Positions 36,898 through 48,165 of a stretch of DNA of 64,000 nt are shown piece by piece (the first letter of the stretch is position 1; the number at the start of each line of letters is the position of its first letter). The position numbers and the translations under genes are program-made. This DNA comes from Uranotaenia lowii (taxonomy: Eukaryota > Arthropoda > Insecta > Diptera > Culicidae), in contig NC_073693.1 in assembly GCF_029784155.1 (NCBI RefSeq), positions 317,438,351 to 317,502,350 of the forward strand, in the 5' to 3' direction. The notes under the pieces were generated by a model. The model did no database searches. It worked only from the letters and a program-made list of their open reading frames with translations, and was not told where the DNA came from.

Positions 36898-37850
36898 AGA
36901 TACCCACAGCAGTCATAAAAAAGTCTTAAAAATGTGTAAAAAGAGTCTAAAACATCTTCGAAACATTATTTTAACAAGTTAAAAGAAACTCCAAGAAAAC
37001 CCCTAAAAGGGTTTAAAAAACTCCTGGAAGAGTCTAAAAGTTCTTTTTTTGCAAAAGATTTTCAGATCAGTTCCACACAAACTTCTTATGAGTTCTTATA
37101 AGACAAAAGGGTCCCAGAAGAACATCTAAAGAGTTTCAGTAGTCTCAGAAAAGTTTTGATAGTCTCAAAACAGTCACATAAATTTCAAATGAATCTTTTA
37201 AAAAACATGAACTAGTCTCTAAAACTTCTTTTGTGGTCTCAAAAAAATTTGTAAAAAGCTTTTGAACAAGCTCAAAAAAATCAGAAGGTAGTCGAAAAAA
37301 ATAAGAAAAGACTCAAAATGATAGTCTTGAAGTTCTCTCAAAAAGCCTCATCTCGGTAGATACCCACAGCAGTCACAAAAAGGTCTAAAAAGTGTGTGGA
37401 AACAGTCTAAAATCACTTCCGAAACAATTTTTAAAGAGTCAAAAGAGACTCCAAAGAATCTCCAAATGGGTTAAAATAAGTCTGAATCTACTTTGAAAAA
37501 GCCCTTAAAGGGTCTAACAAATTCCTGAAGGTGTCTCAAAAGTGTTTAATTTTTTTTCAAAAGATTCTCAGATCAGTTTCCAAACGAGTCTCCTAGGAGT
37601 TACAAAAGAGTCCCAGAAGAACATCTAAAGAGTTTAGTAGTCCCAATTTTTTTTTGATAATGTCTCAGTCACATAAATTTCGATTGAATCTTTAAAAAAA
37701 CATAAACTAGTCTAAAAATTTTGGTTTTAAAAACAGTCTGAAAAAAGCTTTTGAACAAGCTCAAAAAAGTCAGAAGATTGTCGAAAGAAACTCAGAAGAG
37801 TCTTAAAAAGAGCTCATGATAGTCTCGAAGTTCTCTCAAAAAGTCTCATA
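36898..37850. repeat. 460-bp tandem duplication
   Basis: Two adjacent diverged copies both begin GATACCCACAGCAGTCA (36,898 and 37,359) and both end in GAAGTTCTCTCAAAAAG. Each is internally made of short AGTCTNAAAA-type words, suggesting an older short tandem repeat that was then duplicated as a block. Not coding. Confidence 0.85.
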
Positions 37851-37980
37851 AGTTTATATTTCTTTTTAAAAAAACAGTATAAAAAGAGTCTCAGGTCAAT
37901 CTCACGAATCCTGAAAAAGAACCAATCAGTTTCGAATTAATCTTAAAATATATTGATGAGAAGAGTCTCTTGAATCTTAA

Positions 37981-38933
37981 CCCTCATCCGTCCCTGATGT
38001 TTTTACCCGTTTTAGCCCCTGCAGTGTCAATTTGACGCTCCCCGCTTAAAACAATATAACTTTGATTGCTTTTATTATTTTTTTTCATATACAAACATCA
38101 ATCAATACATTTTGAAGTCAATTAAATGTGTTTGGTACATTTTACACAGTTTTATTCACTTGCTTCCCCTTAATTTAACTTAATAAACGAAAAATCCGAA
38201 AAAACATTCTTTATTAAAACTACCGTAAGTCAAATATGGTTTAGTAAAAAATTGTTGCTAGAGAGTACATGAAAACTAAAGCTTAAAGTTATACGATGCA
38301 ATAGCATTTGGCGAACAAAAATTCACCTTTTGTAAAAACTGTTTCAGAGATGGAATAATTGTTTTTAAAATACGGCTATGAAATTCGTGTTACTTGCAAC
38401 ATTTTGCAATCATTGCATTTTGGGTATGTAGAGAATTGAGTTCACTACAATTTAAGTTGGCTATCTCGCGGAAATTTATTTTTAAATTTTAAATGATATG
38501 TTTATTTTTATTTTGCAATTTTTTCTTAGTTTGCACTCAGTTTCCAATAAATTTTCACTGCTAAGACCAATTGAAAGTACATTCAATGGAAAGCAAATTT
38601 AAATAACATTCTCATAAATAAAATAAAATTCCGCTGTGAGGTGTGAAGTTTTTTTTTAAATTGTTTTTTCGATGTTCCATCATATAATCTTATGATTCAG
38701 CTTTAATGAACTCCAAAACAAGTAAGAGATTTTTTTTTTGATTTTTTATTTTAGAGGTTGAATTGCGAGGAAGCAAGTTAATACCTTTAACTGTATAAAA
38801 TGTTCCAAACAACTTTACTAACATGAAAATGTTGCTATTGATGCATTTAAAAAAAAATAATAGCAATAGAAATGGTTTAGAACTATTTTACTTCAGGAGT
38901 GTCAATTTGATACTCAAGGTCAGATAAGGGAAT
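37981..38933. mobile_element. TTAA-type MITE (piggyBac-like ends), copy 1
   Basis: The left side reads TTAACCCTCATCCGTCCCTG followed by AGTGTCAATTTGACGCTCC. The right side, complemented, reads CCCTTATCTGACCTTGAGT then ATCAAATTGACACTCC. TTAA directly precedes the left CCCT, as in piggyBac-like elements; the right flank is AATT, so the duplication has decayed or the border is off. The interior is AT-rich without ORFs. Confidence 0.55.
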
Positions 38934-39113
38934 TTTTTTTCCTAGGCTTTCAGAAAGCGTTCATAAAGAAAACTAATAATGCAAAATGAATTGATGAATT
39001 GATGAATGAAAGATTTCAAGAATTCATTAGGGTCTCCCGAAGATATTGATTTGTTATGGTGCACCTGGAAAAAGTTACAATCATAATACTCTCAATAGTT
39101 TCATATGTATTAA

Positions 39114-39845
39114 CACTAAACATACCGACACTTTGTATATACCTATTCATACCGCGAGCGGTCGAATGACGGCAAACACCGTTTTCGCTCTAACTCCCTT
39201 GTTTCTCAACCAATTTCTACAAAATTTATAGTTTTGAAAAGCTTATAACTCTACTGAAATATGTTTTTCAGGCAATTTCCAGCTACAGTCAATGATTTTA
39301 AAGTTATTTTAAGTCCAAAAAATTATTTATGAAAAAAACGCTTCAGGAAAATAGCTGCAAATCAGTTACTCAGTAATCGAAAAAAATTTCACTTAGTGCT
39401 TGAAAAAGCTGAAGTTAGAAGCTATATGTTGCATACATGGAACATTTTTAAATTTTTTTTAAAGATCATGGCCAGATTTTTAAAATACGAAATACATAAT
39501 TTATGACGGCTTTCCAAATGTTGCTATTTTTCGAACTTTTAATGAATCTGGATTTTCTGAGACCATCCCTACACCTAAATTTATCTTTGCACTGGATTTT
39601 GAGTAGAAACAAGAGAGTTTTAGCGAATACAGTGTAAACCGTCATTTGACCGCTCGCGGTATGAATATGTATACCACATGCGTTATTCATAAACCGCAGC
39701 ACTTAGAAAAATTTTAAAAAACGCAAAAATACTGGCATTTTAAAAATAGTCCTGTCGTTAATTTTGCGAAAAAAAAGTTATATAAAGCGTAATCATCATT
39801 TAAAGTTCAAAAACCGTTAATTGACCGCCTCCGGTACGTTTAGTG
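39114..39845. mobile_element. TTAA-flanked MITE, copy 2
   Basis: Ends CACTAAACATACCG and, complemented, CACTAAACGTACCG are flanked on both sides by TTAA (39,110-39,113 and 39,846-39,849). A second, inner inverted repeat of about 65 bp (39,139-39,205 and 39,607-39,675) shares CATACCGCGAGCGGTC and CTCTTGTTTCT blocks. Interior words such as AGCTGAAGTTAGAAGC are shared with the 45.87-47.26 kb element. TTAA duplications fit piggyBac-type mobilisation; a TA duplication is the alternative reading. Confidence 0.75.
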
Positions 39846-40299
39846 TTAATACTGTTATTCATATATATTTACTTTTTATTCTAATTTGATACAGATGTTT
39901 ATCTCATCATGTTTTTCTCATAAACGAACGGTTGATCCATATCTTTCAGGAAATTTACTTTTAAAAAGTTCATGATCTTATCTGCAAGTTTTACTGAAAA
40001 TTTTCAACAAAGGTTACACCTTTATTGAAAGATTTGCAAACATTTGGATGATGAAAATTTCCATCTTTGAACCTACTGTTCCTATTTTGGTACCTTTTAT
40101 TGATGAAGAACTAAAATTCTTATAAATTTGTTTGATACTTCGAAAATAAATAAACATACGCATTGAAAAGTAATCTTCAAACTAATATTATCATAATAGA
40201 GTATCGCAGCTTTCGAAAAATCAAAAACACTTGAATTTGTGTTATAAATATCTTTAACACTTAAAACTACACACACTCCCCTTTGGAATAAGAGAGGGG

Positions 40300-41720
40300 T
40301 CTTCCAAACAAAAGAAACATGAATGCATAATTTGAGAACTGATCATGCAAATAGAACCAAAACTAGCATGGCAGTGTTTTTGGGTACGAGCAATGTTTCT
40401 ATAAAAGTATCGTTTTGCTTATTTCTTCCAGTGAAAAAATAGGAAGGGGGAAGAGGCTTCCATATAATTTTCTTGGAAAAATCGAAAACAAATCGAGCAA
40501 ATGGATCCAAATTTGGCATGGTAGGGTGTTTTGATACTAAGAATATTTCTATGATGGTTTCACTTTCTTATTAAAATGGAGGAATAGAAAGTAGATGGAG
40601 CGCTCCTATATATCACGCGTGGGCTTTCATTACGTCATATAAAACATCTTAAGAATTCACAGAAAACTTCTGAAAAAGTTATCATAAAACTTTAAAATTT
40701 TTATTTCACATGGAGGAGATGTTGTCCAGGCTACAAATATTCTAAATTGATTAAAGTTGCAACTATAACATGTCAGTTTATGGATTTTTTCGTATTAAAA
40801 CTGTTTGTATACATTTTGTTTCAAACGACTTAATGAAAGCTCACGCGAGATATTTTGTTTTAGCGAACACTTATCGAGTAAATGGGACCAAATAAGGCAA
40901 GGAGAGATATATTGGTACGTAAAATATTTTCATGAATATTTGGCATCCCCCCTCTATTTCAGTGAGAAGTAGAAAAAGCGGAGGGAGTCTCCAATGACAA
41001 TCTTGGCACATTTCGTGAATCAATCAAGCAGGATAGTAAACGGGGAGGAGCCCTGTAATACATTTTTTCAAATAACTCAAGAGTTTATGTAGTATATTGT
41101 ACAAAGATTTTAGACCCCGTCTGTTTTTCAGTGGGCGGATATGAAGCGGAGACGGGCTTCTATATACTTTGATTTGCGTGACTTGAACCCTAATAAATTG
41201 AAAACTTATAAGAAAAAGAAAGGTATTTTAGTACTAAAAGTGTTTTTTTGATGATTTGGCAGCCCCTACCTTTCCTCTTTTTTGTCGGAGGATACATAGG
41301 GGAGTGAGCGGCTTCCATACAATTTTCCATAACTCGGAGACTAATCAAGCAAATGGACACGAATTTGGCATGGGAATGTATTGGGGCTTGGTGTGTTCCT
41401 ATGACTATTCCTTATTATACTATTTTCCAGTGAAAAGAAGGTAAAGGATGAAGAGGGCTCCCAAACATTTTTTTTGTCATACTGAAATGGCAAACGAAAT
41501 CAAATTTTATATTATTTGATGCACATCAGTCCCACAGTGGGGAAATTCCATAAACAATATTTGTTGTGTAGCTCAAAAACTAATAAGTGAAAGCAAGGAA
41601 ACCCTCTTTTCTTCCACAAGATTGACAGCAAGGGGACACTCATACGAGGTTTATGTAACATCACGAGAGTTTATCAAGCAAAAGGAATCATATTTAACGT
41701 GAGAGAATAATGCATACTCA
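40300..41720. repeat. Old degenerate tandem repeat, about 150-170 bp period
   Basis: Recurring ordered words mark monomers: CAAATGGA..CAAATTTGGCATGG, then CAGTGA(A/G)AAG, then a G-rich GAAGGGGG-type run, then GGCTTCCATA. CAGTG-type markers lie near 40,429, 40,962, 41,131 and 41,427, with a GTCGGAGGATAC variant at 41,278. Monomers have diverged strongly. The array at 57.46-58.1 kb appears related. Confidence 0.6.
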
Positions 41721-42204
41721 ATGCAATGCAAACCTAAATTGCAGAACTCATTTTCAAGTGGTTGCATCTGAATGATATTAAAACTTATTTTACAAAATTT
41801 GAATGATGTTCAAACTTATTTAAAATGGTGAAAAAATAAATCAAAATATAAAAAATTACCAAAGCTTCATTAATTTTTGGAAAATTTATCAAAACACACC
41901 GGATCAGCTATTTTCAAATAATATGTTCAATTCATTTGCTTTTATTTTTGCTTCCTAGTACAATTCACCCGTTTTCTTATTTTTCAAGTGCTGTAGAAAA
42001 AAATAATTTTTGTGGAATAAATTAAAATTACTGAAGCATCCTATGCAACTGAAGTCAGAAGAGGCAGTACATATTGATATCTGTCGTCATTTTCATGACT
42101 TTTCTGTCTGGAACTTTTAATGAAAAGACATTGAAACTATGACAAAAATGTGATAAAAGACATAGATTCAGTAAATATTTAAAAAACTTCAAATGCAAAA
42201 TATA

Positions 42205-42210
42205 TTTAAT
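42205..42210 (-). terminator. Possible polyadenylation signal of the peritrophin gene
   Basis: On the minus strand ATTAAA lies about 95 bp after the stop codon. It is a common variant of AATAAA. The stretch between is AT-rich, as expected for an insect 3' UTR. Confidence 0.35.
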
Positions 42211-42304
42211 AACATCCTATTACATCTCATAAAATTTAAAGCAACTAATAATCGATCGAGCTTTTCACCCTAATAAAAAAATTAAAAAAAAAAACTTCAA
42301 CAGC

Positions 42305-44650
42305 TTAACCACAAATCACATCCTCATCGGCGGTACAAACTTCCAGAGCCACATCAAACATCGTTCCCTTGGGGCACTTCAGTTTGTTCTTCTTGAATTT
42401 GTCCTTCTTCTTCAGGGTGCAGATAAAGTACCGGGCACAGTTGTTTGGATCCGGAAACGTTCCTTCTTCGGTACACTCGAAGCTAACCTTTTCCACCACT
42501 GGAGCTACCGGAGGCAGCAGGTCTTCGGAATCTGCTTCGTCAAGGTCTGCTGGGTGATTTTGAGCCGCGGAGGAGTCATCGATGTCTTCATCGGTTTCGG
42601 AACTGAGTCTTGGGGTCAGCGGGGTGACACAAACTTTGCGGAAATCGTTGAAGACTTGACCGGGAGGGCAGTTGAGACTGTATTGGAGGTAACCTCCGAA
42701 GACGTTCCAGATGCACCAGAAGTATTTGGTCGAGTCGGTCGGATCCGAGAAACGGCCGGGGCCGGTGCAGGTGAACGTTCCGGGGAAGCAGGGTGCCTGA
42801 TCGGTGGTGCATCGTTGTAGAGTAGGATTGTAGGCCCATCCAGGGAAACAGCTGCGTTCGAGTTCGTAAAGGCCGAATGGCAGTAGAAGACAAGTGTAGT
42901 ATTTTTGACAGTCGGTTGGATGAGGGAAACGACCGGCTTGTTGACAGACGAAGGGAGCAGGAGTAGTTGCTGGACTAACGACTTCGTTGTCGCTGTCTTG
43001 GGAGGAGGATTCGTCTTCGGATTCGGAGTCTTCGGGAGAGTTGTCTTCGGTAGATGGTGAAGCAGTCGAAGTTGTTTGTTCCGAGGTGGATTCTTGAGAT
43101 GTTGCACTTGACTGAGTAGATGAAGGTTCTTCGCTCTGACTTTGTGACGTTGAGTCATCAACTGGGCTTGATTCATTAATATGATCGTCATTTGTAGCTC
43201 CACTAGTTTGTTCAGTAACCTCAGGTGTTTCAGTGCTGGAAGAGTGTTGTTCTTCAACCGGAGTGGTGCTCGAGTTCCCATCCTCAACTACATCAGAACT
43301 GTCCGAGGTTTGTTCTCCTCCAGCAACGGCCGTAGATGATTCGGTTTCATCGGGACTACTAGAAGCTTGTGACTGTTCAGTGTTCGCTTGAGAATCTGCG
43401 TCCTCACCCTCAACAGCAGATTCATTAGTAACCCCCTCATCAACATTGGAACCATTAGTTTCCTCTGTTGTGATTTGGTGATCGTTGTTATCGTTTCCAG
43501 ATTGTCCTTCGGTGGTCTGAGAACGATCAGTAGTTGATTCCTCATGAACGTCGCCATCATTGTTTTCTGCTGGTTCTTCAACCTCATCCGTAGCAGCGTT
43601 GTTTTCGGATTGAGACTGTTCAGTAGTCTGGTTCACGTTATCATCAACTGAGGATGATGTTTGTTCCTCTGTTACCGACTCTTGTCCACCTTCGACAGCT
43701 TCTGGTACCGTTGTTTCTTCATCAGCTTCTGCTTCGGTTTGGCTTGGCTCTTCTGAAGTAGCTTCAGCAGCATCAACTTCAACACCTTCGAAGGTTTCTG
43801 ATTCGTCAGTAGTCGTAGCAGGCTCTTCCGAAACTACCGTTGAAGAGTGGTCCAAATCAGGATTCTCCTCATCAACTGTGTTTGCAGATTCAGTTTCGGT
43901 TTCGGCTTCTTCAACACCTCCTAGAGAGCCTTCGGTATGTGGCTCCGAAGTTTCGGTTTGCGACTCCTCGGGCGTTTTATTTTCTTGGGTGGTCTCCACA
44001 ACTGAAGGAGAGTCTTCTTCGGTTGCTTGCGTATCTTCTACAGGAATTTCCTCTTCGAATACAGGTATTTCGCGTGGTTCTTCTACCACGTCATCTTCAC
44101 CTTCTACTGGCTCTTCAACGACATCAGGTTGAGTTTCCTCAACGGGTGGAGCTGTGTTGTTTGTTTCGTCGTTTACTTCTGGTTGTTGTCCATCTGTTTG
44201 GATGATTGAACTTGAATTTTTGTAAAACTTTCATATATTTTGAGCTTACCTGTACTTGATCCTTCTGCCGGTAAATTATCAACCTGGGGACTAGCTGTGC
44301 TTGGGGCTACCGATGAGTCGCACTCAAACTCACCGGTATTGCTGCAGAACGAATGAGGTGGACAGTAGTTCGGTTGATCGTCTACTGTCTCGAAGTACCC
44401 GGGTCGAGTTTCGATACAAATCTGGTACCGTTGATCGTCCAGACAGAGGTAGTCCCTGCCCAGACAATTTGTCCCCACCGCCTGCGATCGCACCGAATGT
44501 AACCAGACAATCTGAGGCACCAAGTAGTATAGAGAGTAAAGGAACTTTTTATTATTGACACCATTCTTAACCGCTAGAACTCGCTCGAACGCTTCAAACA
44601 CTCACCAGCACGATAAACTGCAGCAGAACAAATCTCACTAGTTTTTCCAT
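42305..44650 (-). CDS. Secreted mucin-like peritrophin with four chitin-binding-type domains
   Basis: Three exons, 44,606-44,650, 44,250-44,511 and 42,305-44,193, join in frame (GT-AG introns of 94 and 56 bp) to 731 codons with stop. The ATG was chosen because it opens a hydrophobic signal peptide (MEKLVRFVLLQFIVL spliced to IVWLHSV), with cleavage likely near residues 22-28. Six cysteines at residues 31, 38, 47, 65, 71 and 79 form a first peritrophin-A-like domain. Residues of about 120-515 are an acidic Ser/Thr/Glu-rich linker, probably O-glycosylated. Three typical CBM14 domains start near cysteines 519, 578 and 676, each with the CX(n)FPxPxxCxxYxxC pattern. Proteins of this kind bind chitin in the peritrophic matrix or cuticle. 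The third domain has Ser-Thr instead of the usual Cys after DPTD (FSDPTDSTKYFWC), a possible lost disulfide. The linker suggests a gel-forming gut lining role (inference). Confidence 0.88.
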
Positions 44651-44801
44651 GGCAGAGAGAACGCTTCCTAGAGCTAAAGTTATGGATCGATGTTTTGTCA
44701 ACTTTGAGGTCGAATATCACAAGAAGTTGCTGAAGCTTGGTTCGTTTACAGCTAATCATTCGAGAGTGACTTGCCCCTGCAGTGTACTTGACCAATTTAT
44801 A
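44651..44801 (-). promoter_or_regulatory. Core promoter and 5' UTR of the peritrophin gene
   Basis: TATAAA on the minus strand (44,796-44,801) lies about 150 bp before the ATG. A transcription start is expected about 30 bp downstream, near 44,770, where GTCACTC is a weak initiator match. No upstream ATG in a long frame intervenes. Confidence 0.5.
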
Positions 44802-44882
44802 ACGAACTAGTTGAACCACCTGCAAAGTAGCTAATCCCCGATCTGGGAAAAACAAACTATCCAACAAACTACCCCATACGAA

Positions 44883-45580
44883 AGATAACAAAACACATCA
44901 CATCTCCTGGAGATAAAGGGTACACAGACGAAGATGATGCTGCTGGACGATGGCGAAACAGTCCAAAGATAACAATCTGTTGTCAGGTGGCGATTCGGAT
45001 CCATCTAAATCGCTCCCTTCAACGTCACGTCGTCTTCGTCTTCGTCGTCGTCGTCGAGGGAAGTTCTTACTAAAGCAAATAAAGGCAAAACCGGGGAGGG
45101 ATATCTCCAATTGTTGACTCACGTAATCCCTCTTCGCCCCAATCTTTGCTGTTTTGCTGTTGGGTGCAAGAGGGTAAACTAATTTGCTAAACCTCTTCGT
45201 TCGCTTACTGATGATGTCTTCTGTTTTCGTTCAATTTCAGGTGAATAACAATGAGTAACACCCCCCACAACTCTTGTACTGAGATAATACGAGTGGATGT
45301 GTTATTGGTGCTGGATGTTGGAGGATCAAATCCCGTGGAATCGTAAGCATTGCGGTGTTTTTTTCTACCAGCTTTGTTTTTACTATTTTTTTTATCTCTC
45401 TCTGTAACCGTGTCGTTGATTCGGTTGATAAGCTTAGCAATGATGCAGCATCGTAGAGCAAACTTCATTAATCGAATGAATCGCGTGGTTGGGGAGATCC
45501 GTAACTGATTGCCATTCTGTTATCTCAGACAGTCACTGATAATGAAAAGCGAGCTAATGCAGTTATCTGATTTATTATCT
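44883..45580. promoter_or_regulatory. Cluster of GATA-factor motifs upstream of the peritrophin gene
   Basis: Eight WGATAR matches: AGATAA at 44,883, 44,911, 44,967 and 45,282; TGATAA at 45,537; and TTATCT at 45,520, 45,563 and 45,575. GATA factors drive gut genes in flies, so this fits midgut expression. AT-rich DNA yields such motifs by chance, so the density needs statistical testing. A CGTCGT triplet run lies at about 45,028-45,060. Confidence 0.35.
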
Positions 45581-45872
45581 AGAATGTCAATTTTTTTTAT
45601 TTCTAATCGATTTGAAACCATTTTTTTTAAAGTTTTCAAACTAGTGAAAGTAGCAGAAATTCTTGTGCTAGGATTTTTTTTCCATATTTTGCTTAAATTT
45701 TCTATAATTTCCAGCTTATTACTCTTTGGGTCATTCAAGGACAACTAAGTTTTCAGCCTAATTGTAAATTTATCTATTTTGACTTTAGATTTCTTGCATA
45801 TAAATGCATGGTGCAGTTGATCTTGTTGAGTAAAAGTTGTTCTTTCTTCAATCTATAGAAGATTGCTTGAAT

Positions 45873-47255
45873 AACCCCCATGCGTCCCAGAAATAATTAT
45901 CAGTTACTGTCCCTAGAGTGATAATTTTACACTCCTGACTAAAAGAAATATATTTTTCTTATATCTCAACTGATATTTACAAATGTTATAGTTTTGAAAT
46001 TCACGTAACGTAACTCAAATATGCTTCAGAAAGCCGTCTGTTGATCAGCTACGGAATGCTAGAAAAAAAATTTAGTATCGAAGGAAGCTGAAGTGAGAAG
46101 CAATACGTTGCAGATTAAAATATTTTTTTTTTATTTTTTTTAAGATCATGACCACAAAAAATGTGAAAAAGTGTTGTAAAAACCGTACTTTTCAATTATT
46201 AAATCGTCAAATGGTTCAAGTCACACAAGACATATTTTAACATGAGGATTGAAAAGTTGACTTTATTTGGCACATTTTTTTAGATTTTCAAAAAAAACGA
46301 AAAACAGAATTTTTGAAAAATTTTCAAAAAGAGATGTTTTTAGAACTTTTTTTCAATTTGCAATTTCTCAGAATTTCTTGCATTTAATTCAACTTTGCAC
46401 TGGATTTTGAGTAAATTAGCGCCAGATTTCCGTAATATATTTACATATGTTCATATTTATATTTAAACTTTATCATATTTGTGTTAAGTATTGCAACGTT
46501 CATGAAGTTACACCACTAGAACCGGTATGAAATTTCGTTTCTGACGAATATAAATTCATTTCGAAAATCTTGCGTGAATATATCTACTCGAATATTAGTG
46601 CTAAGATGAATTTAGGTGCAAGAAAATCTGATAAATTACAAATTGACAAAAAGGTCGAGAAACAGCTATCTTCGAAAATTCGTAAAAAAAAATCTGTGTT
46701 TCGTATTTTGAAACTCTTAAAACACAAGAATGTGCCAAATTATGTCAACTTTCCAATCCTGTTTTTTTTTTAAATTTATGTGGTGTGACTGGAACCATTT
46801 TGACAATTACATGGTTGAAAAGTACAGTATTTACATAACTTTTTTACATTTTTTATAACCTTAGAAATTAAATAGAAATATCCTTATGTGCAACAGATAG
46901 CTTCGCACTTCAGATTTCTTGGACGCTAAGTGAAATTTGTTTTGAGAATATCGTAGCTGATCTACAGTTTTTTTCCGGAGCAAGTTTTTATGGATTCTTT
47001 TTCTTATACTTGAAGTTATATTTTGTACAGTTAGTCTTTGAGTTATATCACGTGATTTTCAAAACTACAAAATTTGTAAAAATCGATTGAAAAATAAGTG
47101 AGATATAGAAAAAAAAGTATTGAAGCAAAATTAAAAATTTCAAGAATTCATTGAGGTTTTCCGATGAAATCTTTTAAATTTGGATGCATCCAAATTAAGC
47201 TATAAGCCGCCAAGCTTTCAGTAGTGTCATATTGACACTCAAGGACGGATTAGGA
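45873..47255. mobile_element. Long-inverted-repeat TTAA-type element
   Basis: The right end, complemented, reads TAATCCTAATCCGTCCTTGAG; the left reads TAACCCCCATGCGTCCCAGA, both related to the 37.98 kb MITE ends. The right border shows TTAA; the left is degraded. Arms of about 400 bp pair internally: GATCAGCTACG near 46,035 with CGTAGCTGATC near 46,952, and GAAGTGAGAAGCAATACGTTGCA with the complement of the segment near 46,890. An inner pair ACACCACTAGAACC / GGTGTGACTGGAACC also occurs. No transposase. Confidence 0.65.
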
Positions 47256-48097
47256 TTAACGAGCTTCAAAAAAAAATTCACGGTTCAATCTTATTTTTTA
47301 CTTAAGATACAAGCGTTCTATGAAAACTTGATTTTCTGTACTTTTTTCGTTAAATCCATAATATTTTATGTTCTTAATATCTCTTTAAAACGCTAATTGC
47401 TTAGTCTACACAATTGACTAAATGAAAAATAATGCTGCTACATGTAATTTTCTTTATTTGAATGACTCTTCGCCTGAATTACAAATTTCGAGGCGTCATA
47501 CATTCAGTCAATAAATTTCAGCAATAATGCAATGAAGAAAACGACAGCATGAACAATTGATTTCGTGCTTAAACCTCTATAATCAATAAAAATTTCTTTT
47601 GGTCAAAATATTTTCCTATGAATATTGGATTGAAAATGTAATTTTTGTAACAAAAATTCGTTCAAAACCCTTTTGAAACTGTATTTTAAAGTAAACGGTC
47701 CAAAAAATTAAGCTTTAGTCGCTTTCAATCAAGCCGAGAATCTCGACTCGAAAGTTTATTTAAAAACTAGTTAAGTTTAGTTTTATTTCTCAAAATTTAT
47801 AATTTATTTTCATACATTAATGGTTTGATATTCTCAGCTTCTCTTGGCTTAGAATAATCAAATGTCGGGAGGTAATAGTGTGATGAATTCCTTATAAGGC
47901 TGGAAAAAAAAATTCAAAATCTTTTTGGTTACTCTCTCATCCTCTGTCTCTTATTTTTTTCAGAAACTTCGAAGGAAAAATAACCAAAGTTTATTAAACA
48001 TCTTAAATAATTAAGTAAACGAGCAGAGTGTTCTAACAATTTAAAAAAAAAACAATTCAAAAACTAACAGATGATGTTATTTTTTTAACCTTTTGTA

Positions 48098-48100
<3 letters not shown>
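47256..48100. other. AT-rich spacer, nothing recognised
   Basis: No coding frame or bounded repeat between the long-inverted-repeat element and the GT tract. Confidence 0.4.

Positions 48101-48160
<60 letters not shown>
48101..48160. repeat. (GT)30 microsatellite
   Basis: Thirty uninterrupted GT dinucleotides. The Thr-His open frame on the other strand is an artefact of this repeat. Confidence 0.99.

Positions 48161-48165
<5 letters not shown>

Noticed and set aside
42369..44209. Plus-strand and other-frame open frames over the peritrophin gene (60-223 codons)
   Set aside because: They are shadows caused by the biased codon composition of the acidic linker on the real minus-strand gene.
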